A stretch of DNA of 47,249 nucleotides from JACPIA01 sp964655995 (GTDB lineage Bacteria; Patescibacteriota; Minisyncoccia; Phycocordibacterales; XYD1-FULL-46-19), in contig CAZZPK010000006.1 in NCBI GenBank assembly GCA_964655995.1, positions 1 to 47,249 of the forward strand. The letters run 5' to 3'. Positions 34,020 to 41,776 of the stretch are shown in pieces. The stretch's first letter is position 1; each line of letters begins with the position of its first letter. The notes beneath the pieces were generated by a model. The model was not told the origin of the DNA, did not search any database, and saw nothing but the letters and a program-made list of their open reading frames with translations. Made by a program: the position numbers and the translations under genes.

Positions 34020-34400
34020 ATGGCTCGCTGGCAAGGCAGACGTTATCGCTCGGTCTTTAAATTATCCTTGATTGTCGTGTTATTTTTAGCGGCGGCAATT
34101 TTGACCAAATCAGTTTACTTTTTATATCAAAAGCAAACGTCCACGGCGGTGCATCGAGCCGAGACCGAGCGGGTCCAAGCGGAGCTCGGTCGCCGCTATG
34201 AGACTCTTTTGGCGGCCGTAGAGCTCCTTAAAACGCCGCGGGGCGAGGAGGCCGAGATCCGGGCCAATTTCCCTGTTGTTTTGCCCGGGGAGCAGGTGAT
34301 TACGGTGGTGGAGGACGGCTCGAGTGCCTCCTCCAACGCCTCAACCACCGAGGTGTCGCTTTGGCAGAGATTGTTTGAAGCAGCATTTAAGCGAGACTAA
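34020..34400 (+). CDS. FtsB/DivIC-like septum formation protein
   Basis: 126 residues with a basic N-terminus, one membrane helix (about 13-35) and a coiled-coil stretch (RAETERVQAELGRRYETLLAAVELL, about 47-71). This matches the septum formation initiator family (FtsB/DivIC), a linker of the divisome. The low-complexity Ser/Asn/Thr stretch near the end is unusual. tRNA-Gly starts 4 bp after the stop, so one transcript probably holds both. Confidence 0.75.
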   Translation: MARWQGRRYRSVFKLSLIVVLFLAAAILTKSVYFLYQKQTSTAVHRAETERVQAELGRRYETLLAAVELLKTPRGEEAEIRANFPVVLPGEQVITVVEDGSSASSNASTTEVSLWQRLFEAAFKRD

Positions 34401-34404
34401 AAAT

Positions 34405-34475
34405 GCGGGATTGGTTCAGTGGTAGAACACGTCCTTCCCAAGGATGAGACATGGGTCCGATTCCCATATCCCGCA
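34405..34475 (+). tRNA. tRNA-Gly(CCC)
   Basis: Acceptor GCGGGAT/ATCCCGC, anticodon loop TTCCCAA (CCC) on the stem CGTCC/GGATG and T-arm ATGGG/CCCAT. Discriminator A; no CCA encoded. The 4-bp gap from the upstream stop codon leaves no promoter. Confidence 0.95.
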
Positions 34476-34501
34476 CAGATAATTTGTGGTATGGTTAAAT
34501 T

Positions 34502-35206
34502 ATGAAAAATTATAACCGAGGTTTTAGTAACACCGTCACTTTAATAGTAATTCTATTGGTTATTATTGGCGGCGGATTTGTGTACTGGAGTATTAATAAA
34601 CCAGTAGAAAAGACTGATATCTCTAAAACAGATGATACAGCGACAGTTAATGAGCAAAATGTGCCGACTCAAACTATAGTTCAAAATGATCCGACTGCTG
34701 GATGGAAATTATATACTAATACTTATCATGGTTACTCGGTAAAATATCCGAGTAATGTAACAGTCAGTTTAGTTGGAATTGGTTTTCGTAATAATGAATG
34801 GGTAACTAATTCACTTGAAGATAACTTATCATACGTGGATGCTTGGCGTTCATCTACTTGTGTGTCAATTAATGACACTGAATCATCTTGGTACATAAAA
34901 ATCGCAAGGGAATCTATTGGACCATGTGGTCCTACTGGGGTTGGGTCTGGTGCAAAACGTGCAACGGAAATTGTAGTTGTAGATGGTAGACAAATTATAG
35001 CTGAAGGTTTTGTTGATTCTGATGGTTTAGGTTCTATGTTTTATTTTTCACTTTCTTCAGATGTGCATGTTAATTACGGGATTAACAAAAGCGTGAATTT
35101 AAATGAGTATCAAGAAAAGTTAAACTATATTCATTTAATACTTACAACGTTAAATGTTTTGCCAAATTTTGTGCCATCTCCTAGACCAAATGAGGGTCGA
35201 GGATAA
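34502..35206 (+). CDS. membrane-anchored exported protein, AT-rich gene
   Basis: 234 residues. The N-terminus NYNRGFSNTVTLIVILLVII carries a Gly-Phe site and a hydrophobic helix that mimic a prepilin, but mature position 5 is Val, so a signal anchor is more likely. After a polar linker comes WKLYTNTYHGYSVKYPSN, a segment seen in PsbP-like exported domains of CPR proteins, then two Cys (CVSINDTES, GPCGPTG). Function unknown. The gene is strongly AT-rich compared with its neighbours and lies directly behind tRNA-Gly. Confidence 0.7.
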   Translation: MKNYNRGFSNTVTLIVILLVIIGGGFVYWSINKPVEKTDISKTDDTATVNEQNVPTQTIVQNDPTAGWKLYTNTYHGYSVKYPSNVTVSLVGIGFRNNEWVTNSLEDNLSYVDAWRSSTCVSINDTESSWYIKIARESIGPCGPTGVGSGAKRATEIVVVDGRQIIAEGFVDSDGLGSMFYFSLSSDVHVNYGINKSVNLNEYQEKLNYIHLILTTLNVLPNFVPSPRPNEGRG

Positions 35207-35208
35207 AT

Positions 35209-35505
35209 ATGTCCCAAGTATTTAAAAAAGTTAAAGAGGATTTTGGGTGTGAAAAGTGCGGTGAGTGGGTGACGGGCGATGGGTATACCAATCATTGCCC
35301 CAAGTGCTTGTGGAGCAAACATGTGGATGAGACGCCGGGGGATCGGGCCGCCGCTTGCGGCGGCCCGATGGAGCCTAAAGCGGTTAAACTGGAGGGCGGG
35401 GAGTTTATTATCGAGCATGTTTGCCTTAAATGTGGCCATGTTAAGCCTAATAAGGCGGCCCCAAATGACGAGCTTGGAGACTATTTGACCAGTATGGTAA
35501 AATAA
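35209..35505 (+). CDS. RNHCP domain zinc-ribbon protein
   Basis: 98 residues, almost all one RNHCP-type domain: CEKCG at about 14-18, the name-giving NHCPKCLWSKHVD at about 28-40, DRAAACGGPMEP and a last pair CLKCGHVKPNK. The Cys pairs would bind zinc, and binding to nucleic acid is suspected but not shown. The gene starts 2 bp after the exported protein's stop. Confidence 0.88.
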   Translation: MSQVFKKVKEDFGCEKCGEWVTGDGYTNHCPKCLWSKHVDETPGDRAAACGGPMEPKAVKLEGGEFIIEHVCLKCGHVKPNKAAPNDELGDYLTSMVK

Positions 35506-35531
35506 GGATATTAACTAATAAATTTTTCAAT

Positions 35532-35768
35532 ATGATGAAAAAAGTGACCATTTACTCCACACCGACCTGCCATTACTGCCAACTAGCCAAGCAGTTTTTT
35601 ACTGAACACAATATCGCTTTTGAGGATTTTAATGTGGCGGTTGACGCCGCCAGGCGCAAGGAGATGGTCGAGAGGAGCGGCCAGCTCGGCGTGCCGGTTA
35701 TCGCCATCGACGGCGACATTGTTGTCGGCTTCGACCAGGCTAAGTTGGGCTCATTACTCGGGGTTTAG
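35532..35768 (+). CDS. glutaredoxin-like protein
   Basis: 78 residues with the thioredoxin-fold active site TCHYCQLAKQFF (CxxC at about 13-16), the cis-Pro LGVPVIAIDG near 54-63 and GFDQAKL. It belongs to the NrdH/YruB-type glutaredoxin-like group and may reduce disulfides, possibly those of the class II reductase. The first two codons are both ATG; either can be the start. Confidence 0.9.
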   Translation: MMKKVTIYSTPTCHYCQLAKQFFTEHNIAFEDFNVAVDAARRKEMVERSGQLGVPVIAIDGDIVVGFDQAKLGSLLGV

Positions 35769-35796
35769 GATTTAACCCTGAGGCTTTGTCGAAGGG

Positions 35797-35868
35797 TGCT
35801 CCTAGTAGGAATCGAACCTACATTTACCCCTTAGGACGGGGTTGTTCTATCCGTTGAACTACAGGAGC
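35797..35868 (-). tRNA. tRNA-Arg(CCT)
   Basis: Minus strand: acceptor GCTCCT-/AGGAGC with an anticodon stem ACCCC/GGGGT around GTCCTAA (anticodon CCT), and T-arm GTAGG/CCTAC. Discriminator A; not followed by CCA. Confidence 0.93.
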
Positions 35869-35894
35869 TTGAGGATAATATAGCACAAAATAAA

Positions 35895-35923
35895 AAGCGC
35901 CCCGAGCTCGTCGAGGGGCGCTT
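35895..35923 (-). terminator. terminator of the 165-residue protein gene
   Basis: AAGCGCCCC pairs with GGGGCGCTT; read on the minus strand the stem is followed by TTTTTATTTTG, a good T-run. Confidence 0.85.
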
Positions 35924-35944
35924 AATGACTAGAGCGACATGTTG

Positions 35945-36442
35945 TCACTGGATTGTGACCACAGTGCCGTCGATGTTTAACCGCCCATGCCAATAAGGAA
36001 GAAATTTCCAATGACTGCTCTTTTCCACATGCCGAGTAAATTCGGCCTGACGGATCTTAGACATCGGGCCGAACAGTGGCAGATCATTATGGCCCAACCA
36101 GATGCCACCGTCCTCATCGATATACAGGGCATCATGTGGGCCGATAATAAACTTACTCGGCAGGGTGCATAATGGTGGACGGTGGACATTAATCTCGCGA
36201 GTAGTCCGGCTTATCAATGGAGTATTGTTTAGGAAAAAGCCGTCGGAGTCTATCTGCAGGTCTTCACGTCGCTGGTCAAATCGTCCCCACATCCCAGTAC
36301 GGCGGTATTGTCCTCTGGGGACGACTAACGGGACAAAGCCCCAGACCACAAAACGCTCAGACTGACAGCGAATTTGGAAAATTTGCTCATTACTCAACTG
36401 ATCTTGTCGCCAGTTGTTTTGCACTGCAATTTGTGTTGCCAT
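35945..36442 (-). CDS. hypothetical protein with strong ribosome binding site
   Basis: I choose the ATG at 36442 because GGGAGGG (36456-36450, minus strand) lies 7 nt before it; a longer frame to 36526 lacks support. The 165 residues have no membrane segment and contain six Trp and many Arg/Asp. Segments such as FVVWGFVPLVVPRGQYRRTG and ALYIDEDGGIWLGHNDLPLF suggest a beta-rich fold. I know no family for it. It forms a one-gene unit with its own terminator, like the Trp-rich gene at 21.8 kb. Confidence 0.65.
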   Translation of the reverse strand: MATQIAVQNNWRQDQLSNEQIFQIRCQSERFVVWGFVPLVVPRGQYRRTGMWGRFDQRREDLQIDSDGFFLNNTPLISRTTREINVHRPPLCTLPSKFIIGPHDALYIDEDGGIWLGHNDLPLFGPMSKIRQAEFTRHVEKSSHWKFLPYWHGRLNIDGTVVTIQ

Positions 36443-36545
36443 CACACTACCCTCCCTAGTGGAAGTTGCGGTTGAAGTGAAAGTGCCCTCTAATTTAATT
36501 GTGCGCCCGGCTGGCCGGGGCGTCAAGACGTGTTATAATAAAACT

Positions 36546-36761
36546 GTGACTAACTCCGAATTGGACGAAATTAAAAATTTAGCCGCCGACAACAACCGGA
36601 TTTTGCGCAAATTGCTGGGCTATCAGCGGCGGCAGTTTTTGTGGTTTGTTTTGCGGTGGGTGGTGGTGATCGGCATTACCCTGGGGACCTTTTATTATCT
36701 CGAGCCGTATTTAAAACCTTTGATTGAAATATATCAAAATCTTGGTATGATAGCCCTGTAA
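36546..36761 (+). CDS. small membrane protein, GTG start
   Basis: 71 residues from a GTG that lies 6 nt after an extended -10 (TGTTATAAT, 36531-36539), so it is likely leaderless; an upstream ATG frame would overlap the opposite gene. It has a charged N-terminal helix (NSELDEIKNLAADNNRILRKLL) and a membrane helix at about 35-57. Function unknown. tRNA-Phe starts 3 bp after the stop. Confidence 0.65.
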   Translation: MTNSELDEIKNLAADNNRILRKLLGYQRRQFLWFVLRWVVVIGITLGTFYYLEPYLKPLIEIYQNLGMIAL

Positions 36762-36764
36762 CGC

Positions 36765-36840
36765 GCCGAGGTAGCTCAGTTGGTAGAGCGTCCGCCTGAA
36801 GAGCGGTAGGTCGCCGGTTCGAGACCGGCCCTCGGCACCA
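36765..36840 (+). tRNA. tRNA-Phe(GAA)
   Basis: 76 nt with acceptor GCCGAGG/CCTCGGC, anticodon loop CTGAAGA (GAA), T-arm GCCGG/CCGGC and an encoded CCA end. The gap to the upstream stop codon is only 3 bp. Confidence 0.95.
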
Positions 36841-36841
36841 C

Positions 36842-36866
36842 GTAAAAACACTACGTGTTCACGTGG
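36842..36866 (-). terminator. possible terminator of the valS-hsp20 run
   Basis: Minus strand: CCACGTG, AA and CACGTAGTG form a hairpin followed by TTTTTACG. This would end transcription from hsp20 before it reaches the tRNA. Confidence 0.45.
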
Positions 36867-36876
36867 CGCAGCCACT

Positions 36877-37338
36877 TTACACGGATCTTACTTTTACTTT
36901 TTGGATTTTGGCTTTGTCGATTTTAGGCAGGCGCAAGGTGAGGAGACCAAAGCGCTCGGTGGCCTCAGACTCCTCGGCTTCCACCTCGGCGGGTAGCAAA
37001 ATAGTGCGGCTAAACGAGCCCCAGTATAATTCTTTTTGGAAATAATCTTCGTCATCCGCCGAGCTGGGGCGCTCGCGACGGCCTTTAATGGTGACCATCT
37101 CGCGGGTAATGGTGATATTTAAATCTTCCGGCTTGACGCCGGCGACCATAGACTGGATCACAATCTCGGTTGGCGTTTGGTATACGTCTACCGAGAGCTC
37201 GCCCTCCTCCGGCTCGTCCTCGAGCCATCCGGGCGCGGCGGGACCAGGCTTACCGTTGACGGAGGTGTCAACGGCGGTCTCATCGGCCGAGACGCTGCCG
37301 GTGATACGCTCAAAAAATGATCGTTTTTCTTTAGACAT
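36877..37338 (-). CDS. Hsp20/alpha-crystallin family small heat-shock protein
   Basis: I choose the start at 37338 (MSKEKRSFFERITG), 153 residues. The alpha-crystallin domain runs from about 45 to 140 (LSVDVYQTPTEIVIQSMVAG, VKPEDLNITITREMVTIKG, YWGSFSRTILLP, FGLLTLRLPKID). It holds unfolding proteins in a refoldable state for other chaperones. The start overlaps the PrsW-like stop by 8 bp. The C-terminal I-x-I anchor is replaced by KVKVRSV. Confidence 0.9.
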   Translation of the reverse strand: MSKEKRSFFERITGSVSADETAVDTSVNGKPGPAAPGWLEDEPEEGELSVDVYQTPTEIVIQSMVAGVKPEDLNITITREMVTIKGRRERPSSADDEDYFQKELYWGSFSRTILLPAEVEAEESEATERFGLLTLRLPKIDKAKIQKVKVRSV

Positions 37339-38083
37339 AGATGTAATTTCTCTTGACCCGCTCAAACAGGAGCAAAATTAAAATGGCGCCCAACCACAAG
37401 AACGCTAGCACTTTGATAATATCGCTACTGTCAGCACTAATTATAAAAAAATTAAACAAGGCGTGCAATCCAGTGGCGGTGCATAACCCCACCAAAAAAT
37501 ATTCCACTTTTTTGAGATGCGAGGCGTAAAAGGAGAGTGCCACCATGCCGCCGATAGCCGCCGAGGAAACAACATGCAAGATAGTGGCGCCCAAAAAGCG
37601 CAAATTACCGGTCAAAAAGAGCTCGGCCGCGCCGCCTAAGGCGCTGGCATTGATCAAAAAGAGGCTGTTCTCTACCGCGCTAAAGCCCAGCGCTACCGTG
37701 ATCATGTAGATCATGGCATCTACCGGCTCATCAAAAGAGGCGGTGCGGAAGATGGTCACCGCCGCCAAGGCATATTTAATAAACTCCTCGATCAATGACC
37801 ACACCAAAATAACGGTGATTTGCTGGTCTAGCGGCAAGTTGAGTAAAGAGTCGGACGGCAAAAAGTCAGGCGCAATAATCGCCAAAGCCACTCGCTCTAA
37901 AATAAAGGCTAAAAATACGGCCACGCCGCCTAGTAAAAAGGAAGCTAGGATCAGGCGCTTGGGCTCCGGACGGGAGCTATCTTCTCGCAGCCAAAACCAA
38001 AGCCAAACCAATGCCGGCGCCACTCCGCCGATTAAGGCGGCCAAATGAGGCGACTCGGTTATGAAGTTGAGAACGGTGGCCAT
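37331..38083 (-). CDS. PrsW-like intramembrane protease
   Basis: 250 residues with about seven membrane helices. The family's glutamate motifs are visible: LIEEFIKYALA near residues 97-107 (EExxK) and GFSAVENSLFLIN near 133-145 (FxxxE), then a His in LHVVSSAAIGG (about 168-178). PrsW cuts an anti-sigma factor in Bacillus; the target here is unknown. It overlaps valS by 25 bp and hsp20 by 8 bp, so the three form one run, which may tie membrane stress to chaperone supply (inferred). Confidence 0.85.
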   Translation of the reverse strand: MATVLNFITESPHLAALIGGVAPALVWLWFWLREDSSRPEPKRLILASFLLGGVAVFLAFILERVALAIIAPDFLPSDSLLNLPLDQQITVILVWSLIEEFIKYALAAVTIFRTASFDEPVDAMIYMITVALGFSAVENSLFLINASALGGAAELFLTGNLRFLGATILHVVSSAAIGGMVALSFYASHLKKVEYFLVGLCTATGLHALFNFFIISADSSDIIKVLAFLWLGAILILLLFERVKRNYIYV

Positions 38084-40203
38084 GGGGTGATAATGAGCGG
38101 CTTATGGTCGGTTTGATTTTGATAAGGAGTCAAAAGCGACCAGAGCTCCTCGGTAATAAACGGCATAAACGGATGCAGGGCGCGCAGGCAAGCGTCTAAA
38201 ATCTTAAACAACAACTGCCGCCGGGAGTTGGCCTGGGCACTTTTTAAAATCGGTTTGGACTCCTCGATAATCACATCGGCCAACCTATGCCATACATAAT
38301 GATACAATTTTTCGGCCGCTAAGTGAAATCGGTAATTGTCGATATCGGCGGTTACCTCGCGGATTATTTCCTCACACTCGGTTAAGACGGCTCGGTCGTC
38401 CGCGTTTAGCTCAGTTTTGCGCCACTCGCTGTTTGCCTCAAGCTCGGTAATGATAAAACGGCTGACATTCCACAATTTGTTGGCAAAGTGCTTGTAGGCT
38501 TTGACTTTGTCGCGCGAGAGCGCCAGGTCCATGCCGGGCGTATTGCCCACCACCAGGGCCATGCGCAAGGCGTCGGTGCCAAACTCTTTAATGAGCTCCT
38601 CGGGACTCGTGACATTGCCTTTGGATTTGCTCATCTTTTGCCCCTGGGCGTCATTGACCAGGCCGTGCAGATACACGGTACTAAAGGGAGCTTGGCCGGT
38701 TAAGTAAAGGCCAAAGATCACCATCCGCGGCACCCACTTAAAAATGAGGTCGTGGCCCGTCTCCATTACGCTGGTGGGGTAAAAAGTTTTAAAGTCCTGG
38801 TGATCCGGGTAGCCGAGCACCAAGAGCGGCCACTGGCCGCTCGAGAACCAGGTGTCAAAAGTGTCGGTATCTTGGCGCATCTGGCCGCCACAGCTCGGGC
38901 AGGCGGTAACCGTGTTGTCTAGGTCGGGTACGCCGGTGCGGCAAGTATCACAAATTTTGGCCGGTATCGGTATGCCCCAGACAATTTGGCGCGAGATATT
39001 CCAGTCAATGGTATTTTCCATCCAATACAAAAATATTTTGCGCTGATTGTCGGGGATAAACTTAACCTCCCCATTATTAACCGCGGTGATGGCTTTATCG
39101 GCGAGCGGCTTCATCTTTACAAACCACTGATCGCGAATCTGCGGCTCGATGGCGGTGTGGCACTTGTAGCACACTTTGACGGCGTGTTTGTAACCCTCCT
39201 CGACCTTAACCACCAAACCTTTCTCTTTTAACTTTTCAATAATCTTTGTGCGCGCCTCTTTGATTTTTAAACCGGCCAGCTCGCCGGCCACCGGCAACAG
39301 CTTGCCCTGCTCGTCGATAATCTGCTCTTTAGTTAAATGGTGGCGCTTGGCGATCTCAAAGTCGGTGGCATCGTGCCACGGGGTGATCGTCATTACGCCG
39401 GTACCAAAGCTCATATCGATAACATCGTCTTTGATAATGGTGGCGGTAATGGGGCCATTGATCCACTCAAGCGCAATTTGTTGGCCATGCTCATATTTAG
39501 CGTAGCGCTCATCGTCGGGGTGCATTACCACGTACTTGTCGCCAAACTTGGTCTCGGGGCGGGCGGTGGCGATGACAAACGGTCCGTACTGGAGGTAGTA
39601 AAGCGGATCAACTTGCTCCACAAACTCGGTCTCCACGTCGGAGAGCGAGGTGCCGTGCTTGGAGCACCAGTTAACAATGCGCTCGCCGCGGTAAATGAGG
39701 CCGTCGTCAAACATCTTTTTAAACGTGCGGCCGACCTCCGCTACAACTTCGGGGTCTAAAGTAAATTTTTCCCGCTCCCAGTCGCATGAGGCGCCAAGGC
39801 GGCGCACCTGGGCCTCCATATTTTTTTTATTTTCCAAAGTAAAAGCTAAAATCTCGTCGTAGAGCTCTTGGGCCGACAGTTTAAAACGAGATCGCCCTTC
39901 TTTTTCCAATTTCTTCTCGTAAACAATTTGGGTTTCAAAGCCGGCGTGATCGGCGCCCGGGACCCAGAGGGCGCGCTGGCCCCGCATGCGGGCATAACGG
40001 GTCATAATGTCCTCGAGGGTAATAGCCAAGCCGTGGCCAACATGCAAATTGCCATTGGCATTAGGTGGCGGCATGACGATGGTAAAAGGGGAGCCATCAC
40101 CTTGCGGCTTAAACAAACCATTTTGCTCCCATTCCGCATAAATCCGCCCTTCAGTCTGGGCGGGGTCATAAGGTTTAGTCAATTTCTCGGGAATTTGAGC
40201 CAT
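38059..40203 (-). CDS. valS: valyl-tRNA synthetase, short form
   Basis: Charges tRNA-Val. HIGH-type motif in NGNLHVGHGLAIT (about 50-62), editing domain with IATARPETKFGD (about 208-219), paired Cys (CDTCRTG, CPSCGG) of the zinc insert and KMSKS motif GQKMSKSKGNV (about 532). The anticodon-binding helices are present, but the coiled-coil C-terminus typical of bacterial ValS is missing: 714 residues against the usual 850-950. The frame is intact to the stop, so it is a natural short form. Confidence 0.96.
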   Translation of the reverse strand: MAQIPEKLTKPYDPAQTEGRIYAEWEQNGLFKPQGDGSPFTIVMPPPNANGNLHVGHGLAITLEDIMTRYARMRGQRALWVPGADHAGFETQIVYEKKLEKEGRSRFKLSAQELYDEILAFTLENKKNMEAQVRRLGASCDWEREKFTLDPEVVAEVGRTFKKMFDDGLIYRGERIVNWCSKHGTSLSDVETEFVEQVDPLYYLQYGPFVIATARPETKFGDKYVVMHPDDERYAKYEHGQQIALEWINGPITATIIKDDVIDMSFGTGVMTITPWHDATDFEIAKRHHLTKEQIIDEQGKLLPVAGELAGLKIKEARTKIIEKLKEKGLVVKVEEGYKHAVKVCYKCHTAIEPQIRDQWFVKMKPLADKAITAVNNGEVKFIPDNQRKIFLYWMENTIDWNISRQIVWGIPIPAKICDTCRTGVPDLDNTVTACPSCGGQMRQDTDTFDTWFSSGQWPLLVLGYPDHQDFKTFYPTSVMETGHDLIFKWVPRMVIFGLYLTGQAPFSTVYLHGLVNDAQGQKMSKSKGNVTSPEELIKEFGTDALRMALVVGNTPGMDLALSRDKVKAYKHFANKLWNVSRFIITELEANSEWRKTELNADDRAVLTECEEIIREVTADIDNYRFHLAAEKLYHYVWHRLADVIIEESKPILKSAQANSRRQLLFKILDACLRALHPFMPFITEELWSLLTPYQNQTDHKPLIITPWPPFSTS

Positions 40204-40246
40204 TTATGCAAATAATACCACAAAATAAGCCTATTTTGGCACTATC

Positions 40247-40275
40247 TTGACTTTTTGATTGAATGGGTGTATAAT
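40247..40275 (+). promoter_or_regulatory. near-consensus sigma-70 promoter
   Basis: TTGACT (40247-40252) and TATAAT (40270-40275) with a 17-bp spacer. A leader of about 47 nt with AAAGGGG leads to the ATG at 40329. It is the best promoter seen in the window. Confidence 0.8.
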
Positions 40276-40328
40276 TAAGAAAGATAGTTAAAAGGACAAC
40301 AACCAAAAACAACAGAAAGGGGTTTGTC

Positions 40329-40514
40329 ATGCCAAAATCGATAAAGATAACAGTGGGGCTGGGTTTGGTATTTGTGGTGATGGCATTTCTGGCGTTCTAT
40401 TTTATTGGTGCGCCAGGTCCCGTCGGCGCTTTTTTCATCGGCATCCCCCTCGGTCTGGTCACGAGTTATGTTGGCCGGACACTTGGGGGAGGTTGGGACG
40501 AGGAAGAGAAGTAA
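40329..40514 (+). CDS. small two-helix membrane protein
   Basis: 61 residues with two hydrophobic segments (about 7-26 and 29-47) and an acidic end (GGGWDEEEK). It has a strong promoter, an AAAGGGG ribosome binding site 8 nt before the ATG and its own terminator, so it is probably highly expressed. I know no family or function. Confidence 0.72.
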   Translation: MPKSIKITVGLGLVFVVMAFLAFYFIGAPGPVGAFFIGIPLGLVTSYVGRTLGGGWDEEEK

Positions 40515-40537
40515 ATTTCTTCTCCCAAAAATTTGAG

Positions 40538-40577
40538 ACGCGTAGTGGGTTTGAAAAAACTCGCTACGCGTTTTTAT
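40538..40577. terminator. bidirectional terminator
   Basis: ACGCGTAG (40538-40545) pairs with CTACGCGT (40564-40571), followed by TTTTATTTT on the plus strand. The loop contains an A-run that serves as a T-run on the other strand. The tsaD stop lies within it. Confidence 0.75.
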
Positions 40578-41734
40578 TTTGTCAGTGGTAAAGTGCCTCG
40601 AGCGATTAGGGTGTCGGCGGAGGGGATTTGGTCGGGAGCAATAAACTCATTTTTAAGATAGCGGATGTAAGCGGCCATGGCGATCATGGTGGCATTGTCG
40701 GTGGAGAGCGCTTGGTTGGGGAGGAGGAGAGTTAAATTATTTTCTTTAGCTAAATTAGTAAAACTCTCACGCAGGGCCACATTGGCCACCACCCCGCCGC
40801 CGATAATTAAAGTTTGAATATTAAATTGCTCAAGCGCTTTTTTAGTTTTGACAGTTAAGACGTCGATTACGGCATTTTGGAACTCATGCGCTAACGTTTG
40901 CTTATCTTTCTCGCTCATCTCGCCATGCTTCTCGATAGCGTAACGCACTGCCGTTTTTAAGCCGGAAAAAGAGAAGTCAAAATCCGGTGAGTCAATCATC
41001 GGCCGCGGCAACTGCCATTTTTCTGTCAAGGCAACGCCTTGACAATAAGAGGCGAGGCGACTAATCTCCGGTCCGCCGGGGTAAGACAGGCCCATCAAAC
41101 GCGCCACTTTATCAAAGGCCTCGCCCACGGCGTCGTCGCGGGTGGCGCCGATTTGCTCGTACTTACCCCACTCGTGGACGAGATCGAGCTCAGTGTGCCC
41201 GCCGCTCACAATTAAAGCCAGCGCTGGAAATTTAATGGTAATCGGCTCGGTTAATGGCGAGATAATATGCCCCTCTAAATGATTCGCCGGGATCAAGGGC
41301 TTACCCCAAGCAAGCGCCAAAGCCCGAGCGGCATTTAGCCCCACCCACAGCGCCGGCTCCAGGCCGGGACCTTGGGTGACGGCAATGGCGTCTATTTTAG
41401 GCACCGGCGTCTTGCTTAAAAAATTAATTAAATTATCTTTTAATTCTACTTCTCGTTCTAGAATTTTTTCTAGCTCTATTTTATTAATCTCTGGCTTATC
41501 CTCGCTCACTTCTACTTTAGTCAATACTTGCGTCAGTAATGGCACTAAATTTTTACCATGCTCGCGTTTGGCGAGAGCGGGGACCACGCCGCCCCAGGCG
41601 GCGTGAGTGGCCGTCTGCGACGAGACCTCGTGGGCCAGCACGGTAAATTGGGGCGCGCTTAAATCGCCGCCGGCCTCCACCAGGCTTACCGCCGTGTCGT
41701 CACAACTCGTCTCAATGGCTAAAATCCGCATCAA
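40574..41734 (-). CDS. tsaD: tRNA N6-adenosine threonylcarbamoyltransferase TsaD
   Basis: The transferase that makes t6A37 in ANN-reading tRNAs. Opening LAIETSCDDTAVSLVEAG, HAAWGGVVPALAKREH (about 44-59) with its metal-binding His, a second His pair in NHLEGHI and the FDFSFSGLKTAVRYAI segment are all kept. The 386-residue length exceeds the usual 340: about 35 extra charged residues sit near 68-105, before KIDAIAVTQGPG, and a few more at the REP copy (CQGVALTE). The first insert is AT-rich at DNA level. No tsaB or tsaE here. Confidence 0.95.
   Translation of the reverse strand: MMRILAIETSCDDTAVSLVEAGGDLSAPQFTVLAHEVSSQTATHAAWGGVVPALAKREHGKNLVPLLTQVLTKVEVSEDKPEINKIELEKILEREVELKDNLINFLSKTPVPKIDAIAVTQGPGLEPALWVGLNAARALALAWGKPLIPANHLEGHIISPLTEPITIKFPALALIVSGGHTELDLVHEWGKYEQIGATRDDAVGEAFDKVARLMGLSYPGGPEISRLASYCQGVALTEKWQLPRPMIDSPDFDFSFSGLKTAVRYAIEKHGEMSEKDKQTLAHEFQNAVIDVLTVKTKKALEQFNIQTLIIGGGVVANVALRESFTNLAKENNLTLLLPNQALSTDNATMIAMAAYIRYLKNEFIAPDQIPSADTLIARGTLPLTK
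41024..41044. repeat. REP-like palindrome, copy 4, inside tsaD
   Basis: Perfect arms TGTCAAGGC and GCCTTGACA around AAC, identical to the core of copy 2. On the minus strand it is read as CQGVALT in a loop of TsaD between SRLASY and EKWQLPRPM, and keeps the frame. Confidence 0.85.
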
Positions 41735-41776
41735 TTTAGACTAGCATAAAGGCCGTGCTTACGTTAGTATTAATTA

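Noticed and set aside
34502..34570. Prepilin signal on the exported protein gene (NYNRGFSNTVTL)
   Set aside because: A Gly-Phe site is there but position 5 is not Glu, and the following domain is not pilin-like; a signal anchor is more likely.
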